From CAYWNA01 sp964459305 (lineage in GTDB: Bacteria > Planctomycetota > Planctomycetia > Pirellulales > Pirellulaceae): a DNA stretch of 18,585 nucleotides. The notes beneath the pieces were generated by a model. It searched no databases, was not told the origin of the DNA, and saw nothing but the letters and a program-made list of their open reading frames with translations. Positions 6,669-15,203 of the stretch are shown one piece after another. Position 1 is the stretch's first letter; each line of letters begins with the position of its first letter. The DNA lies in contig CAYWNA010000261.1 of NCBI GenBank assembly GCA_964459305.1, forward strand, positions 1-18,585, written 5' to 3'. Both the position numbers and the translations under genes were made by a program.

Positions 6669-7895
6669 TTAGTTTACCGCAAACTGAAGTATTCGCATCG
6701 CGTGACCGGAGCTATCAACGTTCTTCTCATCGGTCATTCTCAATTTCAGGGTGTGGCGCCCTGGCTGCAAGTCTGTCTGGAACATCACCGTACGGGGATA
6801 GTGCAGGCCCTTGCTGAATCGATGAAACAGATCGAGCCGTTTCGTCTCGCCGCCGTCCACGCTCGCTTCCACGACACCGGCATCCGGGCCGGCGAGGATG
6901 TACGCGCCGATCGCTCGGCCATCGAACATGAACGTCAACTCCGAGCCAGGCTCGGTCGCGCAAAGCACCTTTTCCTCCAAAAACCGGCCGCGACAGTTGC
7001 CGGGCAGAGACTTCCAATCAGGCGTGCAAGGCCTCCACCCGTCGCTCGCTTGCACCTCGCCGGGGTCAGCGAAGCGCCCGTTGCCATAATGATTGGCGTC
7101 CAGCGGCATCGGCGGAGTTGGATGGGCGGACTTCTTCGCGTCCTTGGACAGCAACTCCTTCCAGGCCATGGCCATCAGTTCGTCGATCATCTTCGCGCAG
7201 ATGGCATTGCCATAGGGTGCCGGATGGGTTCCACCAAATTGTCTCCAAGTGAGTGTGCTTTCGGTAATCTGCTGCGCTACTTCGCGAGCCAGGTCGATTG
7301 TCGAAACACAGTAATGCTTCGCAACCTCCTCGTGCGCGGCGCTGGACACCGGCGTGCCGCCGCCCTGAATCGTCTCCACCATACCGGGATTTGTGAAGTA
7401 CGTGATGACAATGTCGGCGTGGGGATTGTGCTGGCGAACGTGACGAACGATGCCCTCCATTCCACGGATGCACTCGCGGAGTGCGTGTCCTGCATCCTGG
7501 TCGTCGTTAACCGCGAACTCGACAAAATATAGATCCACCGGCCCCCGGCTAAGGACATCCCTTTCCAGGCGAAAAGCACCCGTTGTAGAACACGTCGACG
7601 AGATACCGGCGTCGGTAAATGTAAATTGCGTATCTGGAAAACGTTGCTGCAGGACCTCGCAGACCATCGGCCGGTAACCGTTCATCTCCGTGATCGAGCC
7701 ACCCATGAATGCCACGTGCCCCGCCTTGCCCATCTCGAATTGGATTCGCGAGTTCTTGAGAGTGCCGCGCATGTGAACGTTGCGCCCTGGGCGCGGTAGC
7801 TTGGGCGCCGGCTCTTCCGCGGATGCACGCAATAAGGGAACGCAGACCAACAGCACCACCAGCGCCCACAATGAAATCACACATCGCCTGGTCAT
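6669..7895 (-). CDS. Secreted SGNH/GDSL-type hydrolase
   Basis: A 408-aa exported protein with a signal peptide (hydrophobic core ~7-22, probable cleavage after ASA at ~24-26). SGNH blocks: Ser67 in AFMGGSITEMNG (block I), Gly96 in TDAGISST (block II), Asn129 in VEFAVND (block III) and His223 in QFGGTHPAPYG (block V). The usual Asp three residues before the catalytic His is Gly220 here. Residues ~290-408 look like an appended beta-sandwich (strand-rich, ending RILQFAVN). The family hydrolyses esters, often acetyl groups on polysaccharides; the substrate cannot be read from sequence. The ATG at 7895 is preceded by GAGGTGAGG, a strong ribosome site. It sits 195 nt after the histidine kinase gene and converges on hypE. 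Confidence 0.88.
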   Translation of the reverse strand: MTRRCVISLWALVVLLVCVPLLRASAEEPAPKLPRPGRNVHMRGTLKNSRIQFEMGKAGHVAFMGGSITEMNGYRPMVCEVLQQRFPDTQFTFTDAGISSTCSTTGAFRLERDVLSRGPVDLYFVEFAVNDDQDAGHALRECIRGMEGIVRHVRQHNPHADIVITYFTNPGMVETIQGGGTPVSSAAHEEVAKHYCVSTIDLAREVAQQITESTLTWRQFGGTHPAPYGNAICAKMIDELMAMAWKELLSKDAKKSAHPTPPMPLDANHYGNGRFADPGEVQASDGWRPCTPDWKSLPGNCRGRFLEEKVLCATEPGSELTFMFDGRAIGAYILAGPDAGVVEASVDGGETKRLDLFHRFSKGLHYPRTVMFQTDLQPGRHTLKLRMTDEKNVDSSGHAMRILQFAVN

Positions 7896-7992
7896 TTCCT
7901 CACCTCAAAGATCTGGCTCCGCGTTTGCCAATTCGCCGACGCTCTGCATTCGTTGCGCAGCAGACGCCAAGTATTGTACCCCGCAACGTGAA

Positions 7993-8016
7993 TTTCCGCA
8001 AAACTGAAGGATTCGC
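7993..8016 (-). repeat. Imperfect 24-nt copy of the SGNH gene's 3' end
   Basis: The segment 7993-8016 upstream of the SGNH gene matches 6673-6696, which encodes its C-terminal residues around RILQFAVN, with 22 positions identical, one mismatch and two single-base gaps. It lies in the 195-nt gap behind the histidine kinase. It may be a relic of a former tandem duplicate; chance similarity is not excluded. The remaining sequence of this gap shows no supported gene. Confidence 0.35.
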
Positions 8017-8090
8017 TCTAAACGAGCCACCGTAAGCGAGTTTCTGTTTTCTCGCCGGGAATGAACAGATCGGCGGTCATCAGACAATGG

Positions 8091-9899
8091 TCATTCATCA
8101 TGTTCGCTGTAACGCGGCAGGCGTACCCGGAAGGTACTGCCGCTGCCTAATTCGCTGGTCAGTCCGACCTCACCGCCGAACGATTGCGTCAGGTGCTTGA
8201 CGATGGCCAGTCCCAAGCCCGTGCCACCCAGTTCGCGCGATCGCGCTTTGTCGACTCGATAGAATCGCTCGAAGACCCGTTGTTGATCGTCTGGGGCAAT
8301 GCCAATTCCGGTGTCTTCCACCTCCAAGACGGCCAAGTCCTCGTCCACTCGGCACCGCACGGTCACCTGACCGCCCTCCGGTGTGTACTGGATCGCGTTG
8401 TTGAACAGATTATCCAATATCGTGAACACCCCCTCCTCATCCGCTTTGGCCAACACGGGAGTCTCAGGCGTTTCGATTTCCAGACGCAGATGCTCCGCTT
8501 CAACTCGCTGCAGGTATACCGACGCACGTCGCTCGATCGCGCCCACCAAAGATACCTCTTTGATGTCGAACGCCTCTTTACCCGCTTCGACACGAGCCAA
8601 GTGCAACAGATCGAGAATCAATTGATGAAGTCGCTCAGCCTGCTCTTCAATGCGCTCGACGAATCCCAGATTGTGCTCGTTGTCGTTGATTGCTCCCAGT
8701 CGCAGGGTCTCGGCGTAAGCCTTGATCGACGACAAGGGCGTCTTCAATTCGTGCGACACGTTCGCCACAAACTCGCGCCGTATGTCTTCCAATCGCCTCA
8801 GGTCGGTGATGTCATACAAGACGATCACCGCACCCGAGCACGGATCGCCGGGCAGCCGTGTGGCTCGCACTGCCAAATGACGCCGGTTTCCCCCGATCGT
8901 CTCGAAGTCCGACCTGTGAGGCACTTCCGCGTTCATCGCGGCGAGGGCGGCCTCACGAACGGCCAGATGCCGTGTCACCTCGAGCAAGGGGCGCCCAACC
9001 ACCTCCTGGATCTCGATTCCAAGCAACGATTTGCTGGCCTCGTTCGCAAACAGGACGCGCTGGTCGGCGTTCACCGCCAATACGCCCTCGACCATGCTGC
9101 TCAGCACGGTTTCCAATCTTTGACTGTTGTCCCGAAGTTCACTCATCTGGCGAGTCAACGCTTGTCGCATGTCGTTGACCGCCCGCCCGAGCGTCCCCAA
9201 TTCGTCGCGACCGCCCGCTGGGATGTTCTGATCGTAGTTGCCGGCTGCGACCGACTCGGCCGCGTCCGTCAATTGAGACAGCGGCTTCATGATGCGACCG
9301 GCAAAGATAACGGTCAGCGCGAGGGCCACGAATCCAACGAGAATGGCCGAAATCCACAGGAACTTGTGCAGAGTCGCGATCTGCTGCTCGATCGACTCCA
9401 ACGGCAGGGCCACTCGCACCAAATTCTCGTTCGGGCCGGTGCGCTCAACGGGCAACGCCAGGTAGAACATCTTCTTCTTCAGCGTGGTACTGTACCGCAA
9501 TGCCGTGCCGTACCCGTTGGTTCTGGCCTCCTTCAATTCCGGACGATTGTAGTGGTTTTCCATGTCCACCGGGTCCTCGTCCGAGTCGGCCAAGACCACG
9601 CCCCGACCGTCCACCAGCGTGATCCGAATAGGCGTGGGGGGCATGTCGGTCCGTCGGACGGCGGTTCGCGGGGCCAGCTCCTCGGCCAACTGTTGAAGAT
9701 TGTCCCTGTCTCGATTCGCCAAGAGATCCGATACGTGGCTCTGCAGGACAACGGCCGTGTCGTGCAGGCCCTCTTCCACCTGGTCCATGACGACTTTCCT
9801 GTGCCATTTGGCGACCACCGTGACATAGGCAATGGCAAGGGAAAGGTTCAGCGCGGCATAGACGAGGAACAGCTTTAGAGACAGTCTTAAGAACCACAT
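8091..9899 (-). CDS. PhoR-like membrane sensor histidine kinase (HAMP-PAS-HisKA-HATPase)
   Basis: A 602-aa inner-membrane kinase. Seen: TM1 (~5-30), an extracytoplasmic sensor region (~31-178), TM2 (~181-200), HAMP (~201-255), PAS (~260-368), HisKA with phospho-acceptor His383 in NVSHELKTPLSS, and a HATPase domain with N-box NLFNNAIQYT (497-506), G1 DTGIG (529-533), F-box FERFYRVD (543-550) and G2 GGTGLGLAIVKHL (558-570). All catalytic boxes are intact, and order and length match the PhoR/WalK class. The ATG at 9899 has GAGGG 7 nt upstream. No response regulator is adjacent, so it is an orphan in this window. It lies 130 nt downstream of cstA on the same strand, so co-transcription and nutrient sensing are possible but unproven. 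Confidence 0.93.
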   Translation of the reverse strand: MWFLRLSLKLFLVYAALNLSLAIAYVTVVAKWHRKVVMDQVEEGLHDTAVVLQSHVSDLLANRDRDNLQQLAEELAPRTAVRRTDMPPTPIRITLVDGRGVVLADSDEDPVDMENHYNRPELKEARTNGYGTALRYSTTLKKKMFYLALPVERTGPNENLVRVALPLESIEQQIATLHKFLWISAILVGFVALALTVIFAGRIMKPLSQLTDAAESVAAGNYDQNIPAGGRDELGTLGRAVNDMRQALTRQMSELRDNSQRLETVLSSMVEGVLAVNADQRVLFANEASKSLLGIEIQEVVGRPLLEVTRHLAVREAALAAMNAEVPHRSDFETIGGNRRHLAVRATRLPGDPCSGAVIVLYDITDLRRLEDIRREFVANVSHELKTPLSSIKAYAETLRLGAINDNEHNLGFVERIEEQAERLHQLILDLLHLARVEAGKEAFDIKEVSLVGAIERRASVYLQRVEAEHLRLEIETPETPVLAKADEEGVFTILDNLFNNAIQYTPEGGQVTVRCRVDEDLAVLEVEDTGIGIAPDDQQRVFERFYRVDKARSRELGGTGLGLAIVKHLTQSFGGEVGLTSELGSGSTFRVRLPRYSEHDE

Positions 9900-10029
9900 G
9901 GTCTTGCCCTCAGGGCCTTGATCTCAACTTCACAGACGCGCCCCGCATCGACGAAGGTACGGTCAAAGCCTGCTCTCGGCAATGCGCCGGCCCGGAGATA
10001 CGCGATACGTCGGACGATCGGCGTCAGAC

Positions 10030-11970
10030 TCAGCACGACCGACCGCCGGTCGCCGCAATCGACGACCCTGGGTCCAGGGGCGGCAGCGCCTCCTCCAATA
10101 CACCTTTGGCTCGCGGAAGCATCAGAACGGCTTCGACGATGATCCACACCTGCAGGGCAATCGTCGCAATGCCAATTCCCAAGAGCACATACTGCCATCG
10201 GCCCTGTTCGGTGGTCCACGTGGCCGTGAACCACCATCCGTCTGGATTGAACATTTTCCAGCCCAGAGCCCACACAGGCATGACGAGCATGAGGCACGCC
10301 GGTATGGCAATGAACCACGGGGATACCCCACGACGCCAGAGATAGAAGAACGTCACCATGAAGGCCAACCCGGCCAGCAGTTGATTGGTCGCTCCGAACA
10401 GCGGCCACAAGATAAGGCCACCCGTTCCCATCGCCTTGCCCGGCGCTGGCAGCATCGCCATCGCACAGCCGAGCGCGACGGCCAGACCGGTTGCGGCATA
10501 GCGGTTCGTGAACGGAGTCAGTCTGGTGGCCGCGGCGATCTCCTGGATCACGTACCGCTGCAAACGCGTGGCCGTGTCGAGCGTCGTGGCTGCGAAACTA
10601 GCCACGAGTACCGCGATGATGCCGATGGCCAATTCGAGCGGAATTCCACAGCGCTCCAGGAAATTCGCCCCGCCTTCGATGAACGCCCCCACCTTCTGCT
10701 TTAGGCTGTGATTCTTCCAGCCTCCAACGACGAGCACGGATCCGTCGGGAGCCAAAGTCTCCTCACGTTTTGGATAGTACTTTTCCCACGCACTGCGCCC
10801 GGTGATTCGCTGTTCCATTGGCACTGAGGCCGATACTGTGCCATCCGACTGCCTATACCCGTACTTTCCCGTTGCCTCATCCTGCCCAATACGCCCCATT
10901 CCCACGCCCGCGCAGCACGCAATGATCACCAAGACCGCCAGCACGCCTTCCATGAGCATGGCACCATAGCCGACGTATTGCGCATCCGTTTCATTGGCGA
11001 TCTGTTTGCTCGTCGTGCCGCTGCTCACGAGGCAATGAAACCCGCTGACCGCACCGCACGCAATCGTGATGAACAGAAATGGCCAAATGGGCGGGGCGTC
11101 GGACGTGAGTTGTTCGGCAGATACAATCGCAGGCGCGCTGTTGATGTCCGCTTGGTTCGTCACGCCTGCGACGACAATACCGATGGTCAAGAGACCCAAC
11201 GCGACGATCAATTGGTGGCTGTTCACGTAGTCGCGTGGCTGCAGCAAGACCCACACGGGCAATACCGAGGCAATGTAGCAGTACACAAATAAGATCACCG
11301 TCCACAGGACCACTGGGTTGCCCCAACTCTGTGGAAACTTGATGGGCAGCAGATAGACACCCGTGCAAATCGCCACGTACATGAGTCCCAACGCGACCAG
11401 CGACGGAATCAGTAACTTGCCTTTGTATTTGTAGGCCCATACACCGATCGCCACGGCTACGGGCATGGCGAACCAAACGGAAAAGACCGAACTGGGGTAC
11501 TCCGAAAAGATAACCGCGATCACGAGTCCAAAAATTGCCAAGACGAGCGTCAGCGAAAAAAACAAAATCGCCAGGAAGAGGTACTTTGTGCGTGGAGCGA
11601 TCACGCGTCCGGCGACCTCGCCCACGGTTTGGCCGCGGTTTCGCATCGAAACCACCAACGCCCCAAAGTCGTGCACAGCGCCGATGAAAATGCACCCAAA
11701 CAGCACCCACAACAGGGCCGGCAACCAGCCCCAAAAGACAGCAATGGCTGGCCCCACAATCGGACCAGTGCCGGCAATGCTTGTAAAGTGATGCCCAAAG
11801 ATGACCTGCTTGTGCGTGGGGCAGTAATCGATGTCGTCGCGACATTCGACGCTCGGCGCAACCGCGTTCGGGTCGAGACGAAAGATCTTCCGCGCCAACC
11901 ACCGGCCGTAAGTGTGATAGGCGACCAGGTAGCCAACAAACGCTCCCACCGCAACCAGCAGTGTGCTCAT
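10030..11970 (-). CDS. cstA: Carbon starvation protein CstA-family transporter (peptide/pyruvate)
   Basis: A 646-aa multi-spanning inner-membrane protein of the CstA/BtsT family, whose E. coli members take up pyruvate and have been linked to peptide use during starvation. Hallmarks: HHFTSIAGTGPIVGPAIAV (60-78), HDFGALVVSMRNRGQTVGE (100-118), the SSGTTSKQIANETDAQYVGYG region and SFAATTLDTATRLQRYV, all typical of the family. It is a little shorter than E. coli CstA (~700 aa). The frame is open to 12036, but the ATG at 11970 has GAGGAG 8 nt upstream and starts the expected first membrane helix, so it is preferred. The upstream leader contains a long inverted repeat (11998-12059). Behind it, after 130 nt, comes a histidine kinase gene. 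Confidence 0.94.
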   Translation of the reverse strand: MSTLLVAVGAFVGYLVAYHTYGRWLARKIFRLDPNAVAPSVECRDDIDYCPTHKQVIFGHHFTSIAGTGPIVGPAIAVFWGWLPALLWVLFGCIFIGAVHDFGALVVSMRNRGQTVGEVAGRVIAPRTKYLFLAILFFSLTLVLAIFGLVIAVIFSEYPSSVFSVWFAMPVAVAIGVWAYKYKGKLLIPSLVALGLMYVAICTGVYLLPIKFPQSWGNPVVLWTVILFVYCYIASVLPVWVLLQPRDYVNSHQLIVALGLLTIGIVVAGVTNQADINSAPAIVSAEQLTSDAPPIWPFLFITIACGAVSGFHCLVSSGTTSKQIANETDAQYVGYGAMLMEGVLAVLVIIACCAGVGMGRIGQDEATGKYGYRQSDGTVSASVPMEQRITGRSAWEKYYPKREETLAPDGSVLVVGGWKNHSLKQKVGAFIEGGANFLERCGIPLELAIGIIAVLVASFAATTLDTATRLQRYVIQEIAAATRLTPFTNRYAATGLAVALGCAMAMLPAPGKAMGTGGLILWPLFGATNQLLAGLAFMVTFFYLWRRGVSPWFIAIPACLMLVMPVWALGWKMFNPDGWWFTATWTTEQGRWQYVLLGIGIATIALQVWIIVEAVLMLPRAKGVLEEALPPLDPGSSIAATGGRSC

Positions 11971-11997
11971 AGAAGAGACTCCTCGTTTAACCCGAAG

Positions 11998-12059
11998 CCG
12001 GAGGCGATGGCGTGCAGCAGCATGGATCGTCCACACGAATCGACCGCCATCGGCTCCGG
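11998..12059 (-). promoter_or_regulatory. Long inverted repeat in the cstA leader
   Basis: Arms 11998-12012 and 12045-12059 are complementary at 14 of 15 positions, separated by 32 nt. The intervening loop can itself fold (GATCGT against ACG-A-ATC with a CCAC loop). On the minus strand this stem ends 27 nt before the cstA ATG and starts 40 nt after the end of the DnaA-like gene. There is no U tract after it, so a leader RNA structure or protein-binding palindrome seems as likely as a terminator. Confidence 0.55.
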
Positions 12060-12099
12060 GCCGAATGAGATCATGGGACAGTCACTCGCTTACCAGAGC

Positions 12100-13497
12100 T
12101 TACCCCGTGCGCAAACGCGATTCAACACGGCGAATCGCATCAGACGCGTTGCAGGTGCTGTGCCCCATCTGGATTTCCGTGCCGCTGGCCATCCAATCGT
12201 CTACCTTGTTCCGCGCGGATATGACCGTGCTGTGGCTGCGCCGCCCGAAGTACTCGCCGATCTCCGAATAAGCCGCACGAGTGTACTTGCGTGCCAGCCA
12301 CATGGCCAACATTCGCGGTTGGCTGAGCGCTTGCGATCTGCGGTCCGATTGGAGGCTCTTCGTGTCGATTCCGAAAACGTCACACACAGCGTTCTCGATA
12401 TCCGGCAACCGAACGACTCGGCGAGTGGTCCGAAAGATGTCAGACAGTGCGGACTCGGCCAGCGCAACATCAATTGGCTGCCCCAACGCTTGGCTTGTCG
12501 CCTGCAACCGATTGAGGGCACCAGCCAGTTGGCGGGCATCGCCTGGGACCTGCGATGCGATCAAGCCAAGTACGTCGTCCGGAACGTCTCGGCCGTGGCG
12601 AACCGCCAAGTTCCGCGCAATCCCGCGACGCGTCTCTTCATCGGGCGGTTCTACGGCACAAACGAGACCGCCGGATACACGCGCGGCGAATTCCGCACCC
12701 AATCCAGTCAACTCTGCAGGCGACCGATCGGCGGCCAGCACCAACTGCCGGCCATCGCGCAGTAACGAATCGACGGTGTACTGCACCTCGACAATCGTTG
12801 CCCGCTTTCCGCAGAAAAACTGCACGTCGTCAATCAGCAGCAACTCGACGTCACGGTACTTTCGGCGAAAGCTTGGCAGGCCGCTGCCCTGCAATGCCTG
12901 GAGAAACAGGCTGGTGAACTGTTCGGCGGATAACAGGACGGCGCGGCGAACGCGGCGCCCGTTGCGTGCCGCCGCCGCGATCCCCTCAAGCAAATGTGTT
13001 TTCCCCGTGCCTGTTGGACCGTAAATGAACACAGGCGAAACGCTGCCCGGCCGCTCGATCACAGTCATGGCCCCGGTCAGTGCAATCCGGCTTCCCTGGC
13101 CCGGCACAAATTCCTCCAGCGTGGCCAAGCGGCGACGTACGCTCGTGGCGTCGGCGCGTTTTCGGGACGGTGTCTTGTCAGGAAACTTGACGACCGCGTT
13201 GTCGGGCTCGGAGGGCCGCGCAGATGCGTATTTCTTTCGCGTCACGGAGCCGTCCAGGTGGAATTCAACACGCGCTGGCTTGGCAAAGAGCTCGGAGCAG
13301 ACGGCTTCCAGATCGTGTCGCAATCGCTCCCGTATGCGATCCAGGACGAACTGATCCGCAGCAGCAATGTGAAGCGTCCGGCCAACGACCTCAAGACGCA
13401 CCCCATCTGCGAACCAGAGATCAAACCGATCCTTGCCGATTCGTTCGGTCAAGGCGGCTCGCAGGGCCGGTACGATTTCCCTATCGTCTCTCGTCAC
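12100..13497 (-). CDS. dnaA: DnaA-family replication initiator with variant DNA-binding signature
   Basis: A 465-aa AAA+ protein with DnaA architecture: domain I (~8-80, FDLWFADGVRLEVVG), a basic linker (~85-125), and an AAA+ core with Walker A GPTGTGKTH (160-168), Walker B LLLIDDVQFF (219-228), an Arg-finger region near Arg273 followed by VEPPDEETR, and a sensor II region ARQLAGALNRL (321-331). The helix-turn-helix domain IV spans ~365-435. The canonical signature GGRDHTTVLHA reads GRRSHSTVISA (418-428), so the base-contacting Asp is Ser421 and a Thr is Ser423; the minor-groove Arg (395) is kept. The start is GTG at 13497, with only a poorly spaced ribosome site. No dnaN, recF or gyrB lies beside it. 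It could be the main DnaA of this lineage or a second copy. Confidence 0.9.
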   Translation of the reverse strand: MTRDDREIVPALRAALTERIGKDRFDLWFADGVRLEVVGRTLHIAAADQFVLDRIRERLRHDLEAVCSELFAKPARVEFHLDGSVTRKKYASARPSEPDNAVVKFPDKTPSRKRADATSVRRRLATLEEFVPGQGSRIALTGAMTVIERPGSVSPVFIYGPTGTGKTHLLEGIAAAARNGRRVRRAVLLSAEQFTSLFLQALQGSGLPSFRRKYRDVELLLIDDVQFFCGKRATIVEVQYTVDSLLRDGRQLVLAADRSPAELTGLGAEFAARVSGGLVCAVEPPDEETRRGIARNLAVRHGRDVPDDVLGLIASQVPGDARQLAGALNRLQATSQALGQPIDVALAESALSDIFRTTRRVVRLPDIENAVCDVFGIDTKSLQSDRRSQALSQPRMLAMWLARKYTRAAYSEIGEYFGRRSHSTVISARNKVDDWMASGTEIQMGHSTCNASDAIRRVESRLRTG

Positions 13498-14136
13498 TTC
13501 CTCACGCTTCCTTTGCGCATGCCGCTGTTGCCGAAGCCGTCGCGACAGAATGACGGTCGGTGACGACCGTGGGATTCAATCGAACGGGCCCCGGCAAAGG
13601 CAGCGCGATTCCTTCTATAGAACTCCGCCGGCCGAAATTGGCAACCAGCGTGAGATTCTCTGACAACTGACAGGAAAGCAGATTCTAAGGGTGCTAGCAT
13701 TGATGTCAAACGTTTAAGGACCGCTTAGAGGAATTTTTCCACACGAGCGACGGACGCCCCCGAAAACATTGACAAATTTTACCAGTTGTCTCTCGTCGCG
13801 AAAGAAGCACAACGACCAGATTCACGCTGGTGGCGGTGGAAAAGATGTCGGATCGCCCTAACGTCAATTCGCCCAAAGCATCGCGACGCATCGACTTTCT
13901 GAGGTAGGTTTCCGACCTGTCGCTGGGCGCAAACCCAGGCACGCAAAAGACCTGCACCACCGGAGAACGTCATCCCCAAACGAGATGTCCTGCTGAAGAT
14001 GCCGATCGTGCAGTGTGCCGCTATCAAGGCCGGGAACTCAACAGGCATCCCGGTTATCAGTCGTGGCACTTGGCAGTCGGCTTTGTCGTGGCCTGTTCGG
14101 GTGCCGATCTTATCCCGCTGGAGCTCGTCTTGATCT
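13498..14136. other. 639-nt noncoding stretch upstream of the DnaA-like gene
   Basis: Between the 3' end of the GNAT gene and the 5' end of the DnaA-like gene, the open frames (such as 13779-14225 and 13706-13960, minus) lack ribosome sites and recognisable motifs; I do not call them. It holds a sigma70-like promoter (13682-13709), one DnaA-box-like nonamer TTTTCCACA (13735-13743, plus) and an AT-richer patch around 13700-13785. Nothing else is supported. Confidence 0.55.
13682..13709 (-). promoter_or_regulatory. Sigma70-like promoter for the DnaA-like gene
   Basis: On the minus strand a perfect -35 TTGACA (13704-13709) and a -10 TAGAAT (13682-13687, one mismatch to TATAAT) are separated by 16 nt. 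The start point would fall near 13675, giving a leader of about 180 nt before the GTG at 13497. It is the best core promoter match I found in the window. Confidence 0.65.
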
Positions 14137-15057
14137 TCAGAACACCTTAAATAGGACAGCCTTCCGCCCCGCCACGAGAAAACCGGCTGAGGCGTACACA
14201 GCGATTGCCGGGTCGTTTCCTGCATCCACGCCCAGGATCATCACTTGTCTTCCGATCGCCCGCGCCGTCGACAGAGCATGAACGACGATTCGACGTCCCC
14301 ATCGTCGAGCGCGAAAGCCTGGGGCTAAGCCCATATAAACGAGTTCGCATCGGTCTTGCTTTGCGTGATCGGCCAGCAGCAAGCAACCGACATCGCGATC
14401 CGACTCGCGCACAATCCACCAGTGATCCCTCCCGGAATCGCCAATATCCCCATGGCGTGCGAGCACGTCTGATGTGTCCTGAAGACCGTCAAACACGGGA
14501 AAATCCAATGTGTCTGTGTATGTCTGCTCCAACAGATCGACAAGGCGAGCCTGGTCGGATGGTTGGTAGCGGCAGAAGCTCAAAGGATCAGGGGGCGGCA
14601 ACTCAGGCAAATCCTCGGTGGTGCGCGCCATGACAAGCATGTCGTCTGCTTGCTCGTAACCCTGCTCGTGAAAACGCCCGGGCGATTGCGGATCGTCTGT
14701 GGGCAAACAAGCAAAGGCGACACGGATGCCGCCTTCGATGAGGTAGTCGTCCAGGCTCCTCAGTAGCCGACGTGCGGTTTCGTCTTTTTCGGCCGGATGA
14801 AGCCACAGCGGCAAGACCTCTGCACTTCTGCCAGCCCGAAGTCGCCCCCACGCGGCTCCCACGGTACGACTGCCGCGCCGAGCTACGAAGAGTCCATCCA
14901 GAGATGGCAGATCCTGACATGCGGCTTTCCACGACGCGCACGTCTGATCGTCGGACCTCTCGTTGCGGAGGCTGTGCACGAGTTCCTTCAGCACCGTTTC
15001 GCAACTTGGGGAATCCGGCGATTCCACAACTACCTGGTCAGACGGGTCTTTCTGCAT
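14137..15057 (-). CDS. Tandem GNAT-family N-acetyltransferase
   Basis: A 306-aa cytoplasmic protein with two GNAT-like halves. The C-terminal half (~158-306) is the clearer one: motif A strand and pyrophosphate loop VYMGLAPGFRARRWGRR (240-256) and motif B VDAGNDPAIAVYASAGF (277-293). The acetyl-CoA loop usually reads R/QxxGxG/A; here the first Gly is Arg252. The N-terminal half (~50-145) has the strand order of a degenerate GNAT (VGAAWGRLRAG, EVLPLWLHP, RFHEQGYEQADD), like two-domain enzymes such as MshD. The acyl acceptor is unknown. The ATG at 15057 has only AGG close upstream. It lies 146 nt behind the larA-like gene and is followed by a long noncoding stretch. Confidence 0.82.
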   Translation of the reverse strand: MQKDPSDQVVVESPDSPSCETVLKELVHSLRNERSDDQTCASWKAACQDLPSLDGLFVARRGSRTVGAAWGRLRAGRSAEVLPLWLHPAEKDETARRLLRSLDDYLIEGGIRVAFACLPTDDPQSPGRFHEQGYEQADDMLVMARTTEDLPELPPPDPLSFCRYQPSDQARLVDLLEQTYTDTLDFPVFDGLQDTSDVLARHGDIGDSGRDHWWIVRESDRDVGCLLLADHAKQDRCELVYMGLAPGFRARRWGRRIVVHALSTARAIGRQVMILGVDAGNDPAIAVYASAGFLVAGRKAVLFKVF

Positions 15058-15203
15058 GCCCTACAGGATACCAGGTTTTGGGCCCAATGCTGCAAGCTCT
15101 TCGCGCCTGGCGAGCATGGTCTTCGAGGCAGCGCAGTAGGATAGTGCCACTCTGGGCGAAAGACTCGCGAAATCGTAACCCGACGTGTAAGCGAGGAGAC
15201 TGC

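Noticed and set aside
7905..8087. A 60-codon frame (TTG start) and a 20-codon frame at 8018-8080 in the gap behind the histidine kinase
   Set aside because: Neither has a ribosome site or recognisable domain, and the longer one starts at TTG. The duplicated SGNH-like fragment explains part of the apparent coding look.
8184..9878. A 564-codon plus-strand frame opposite the histidine kinase gene
   Set aside because: It is an antisense shadow. The minus strand carries a complete kinase with all catalytic boxes, while the plus-strand product shows no domain.
9900..10029. Possible small YbdD-like gene behind cstA
   Set aside because: The 130-nt gap contains no frame resembling the small YbdD-type protein often found after cstA, and no ribosome site was found within it apart from the kinase's own.
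10030..12036. An extended cstA start at 12036 adding 22 residues
   Set aside because: The extra residues are basic and not conserved-looking. The internal ATG at 11970 has a well-placed GAGGAG and begins the first membrane helix, and the extension overlaps the inverted repeat.
13779..14225. A 148-codon minus-strand frame between the GNAT and DnaA-like genes
   Set aside because: It overlaps the GNAT gene's 3' end, has no ribosome site, no recognisable motif and an unremarkable composition; likely a chance frame.
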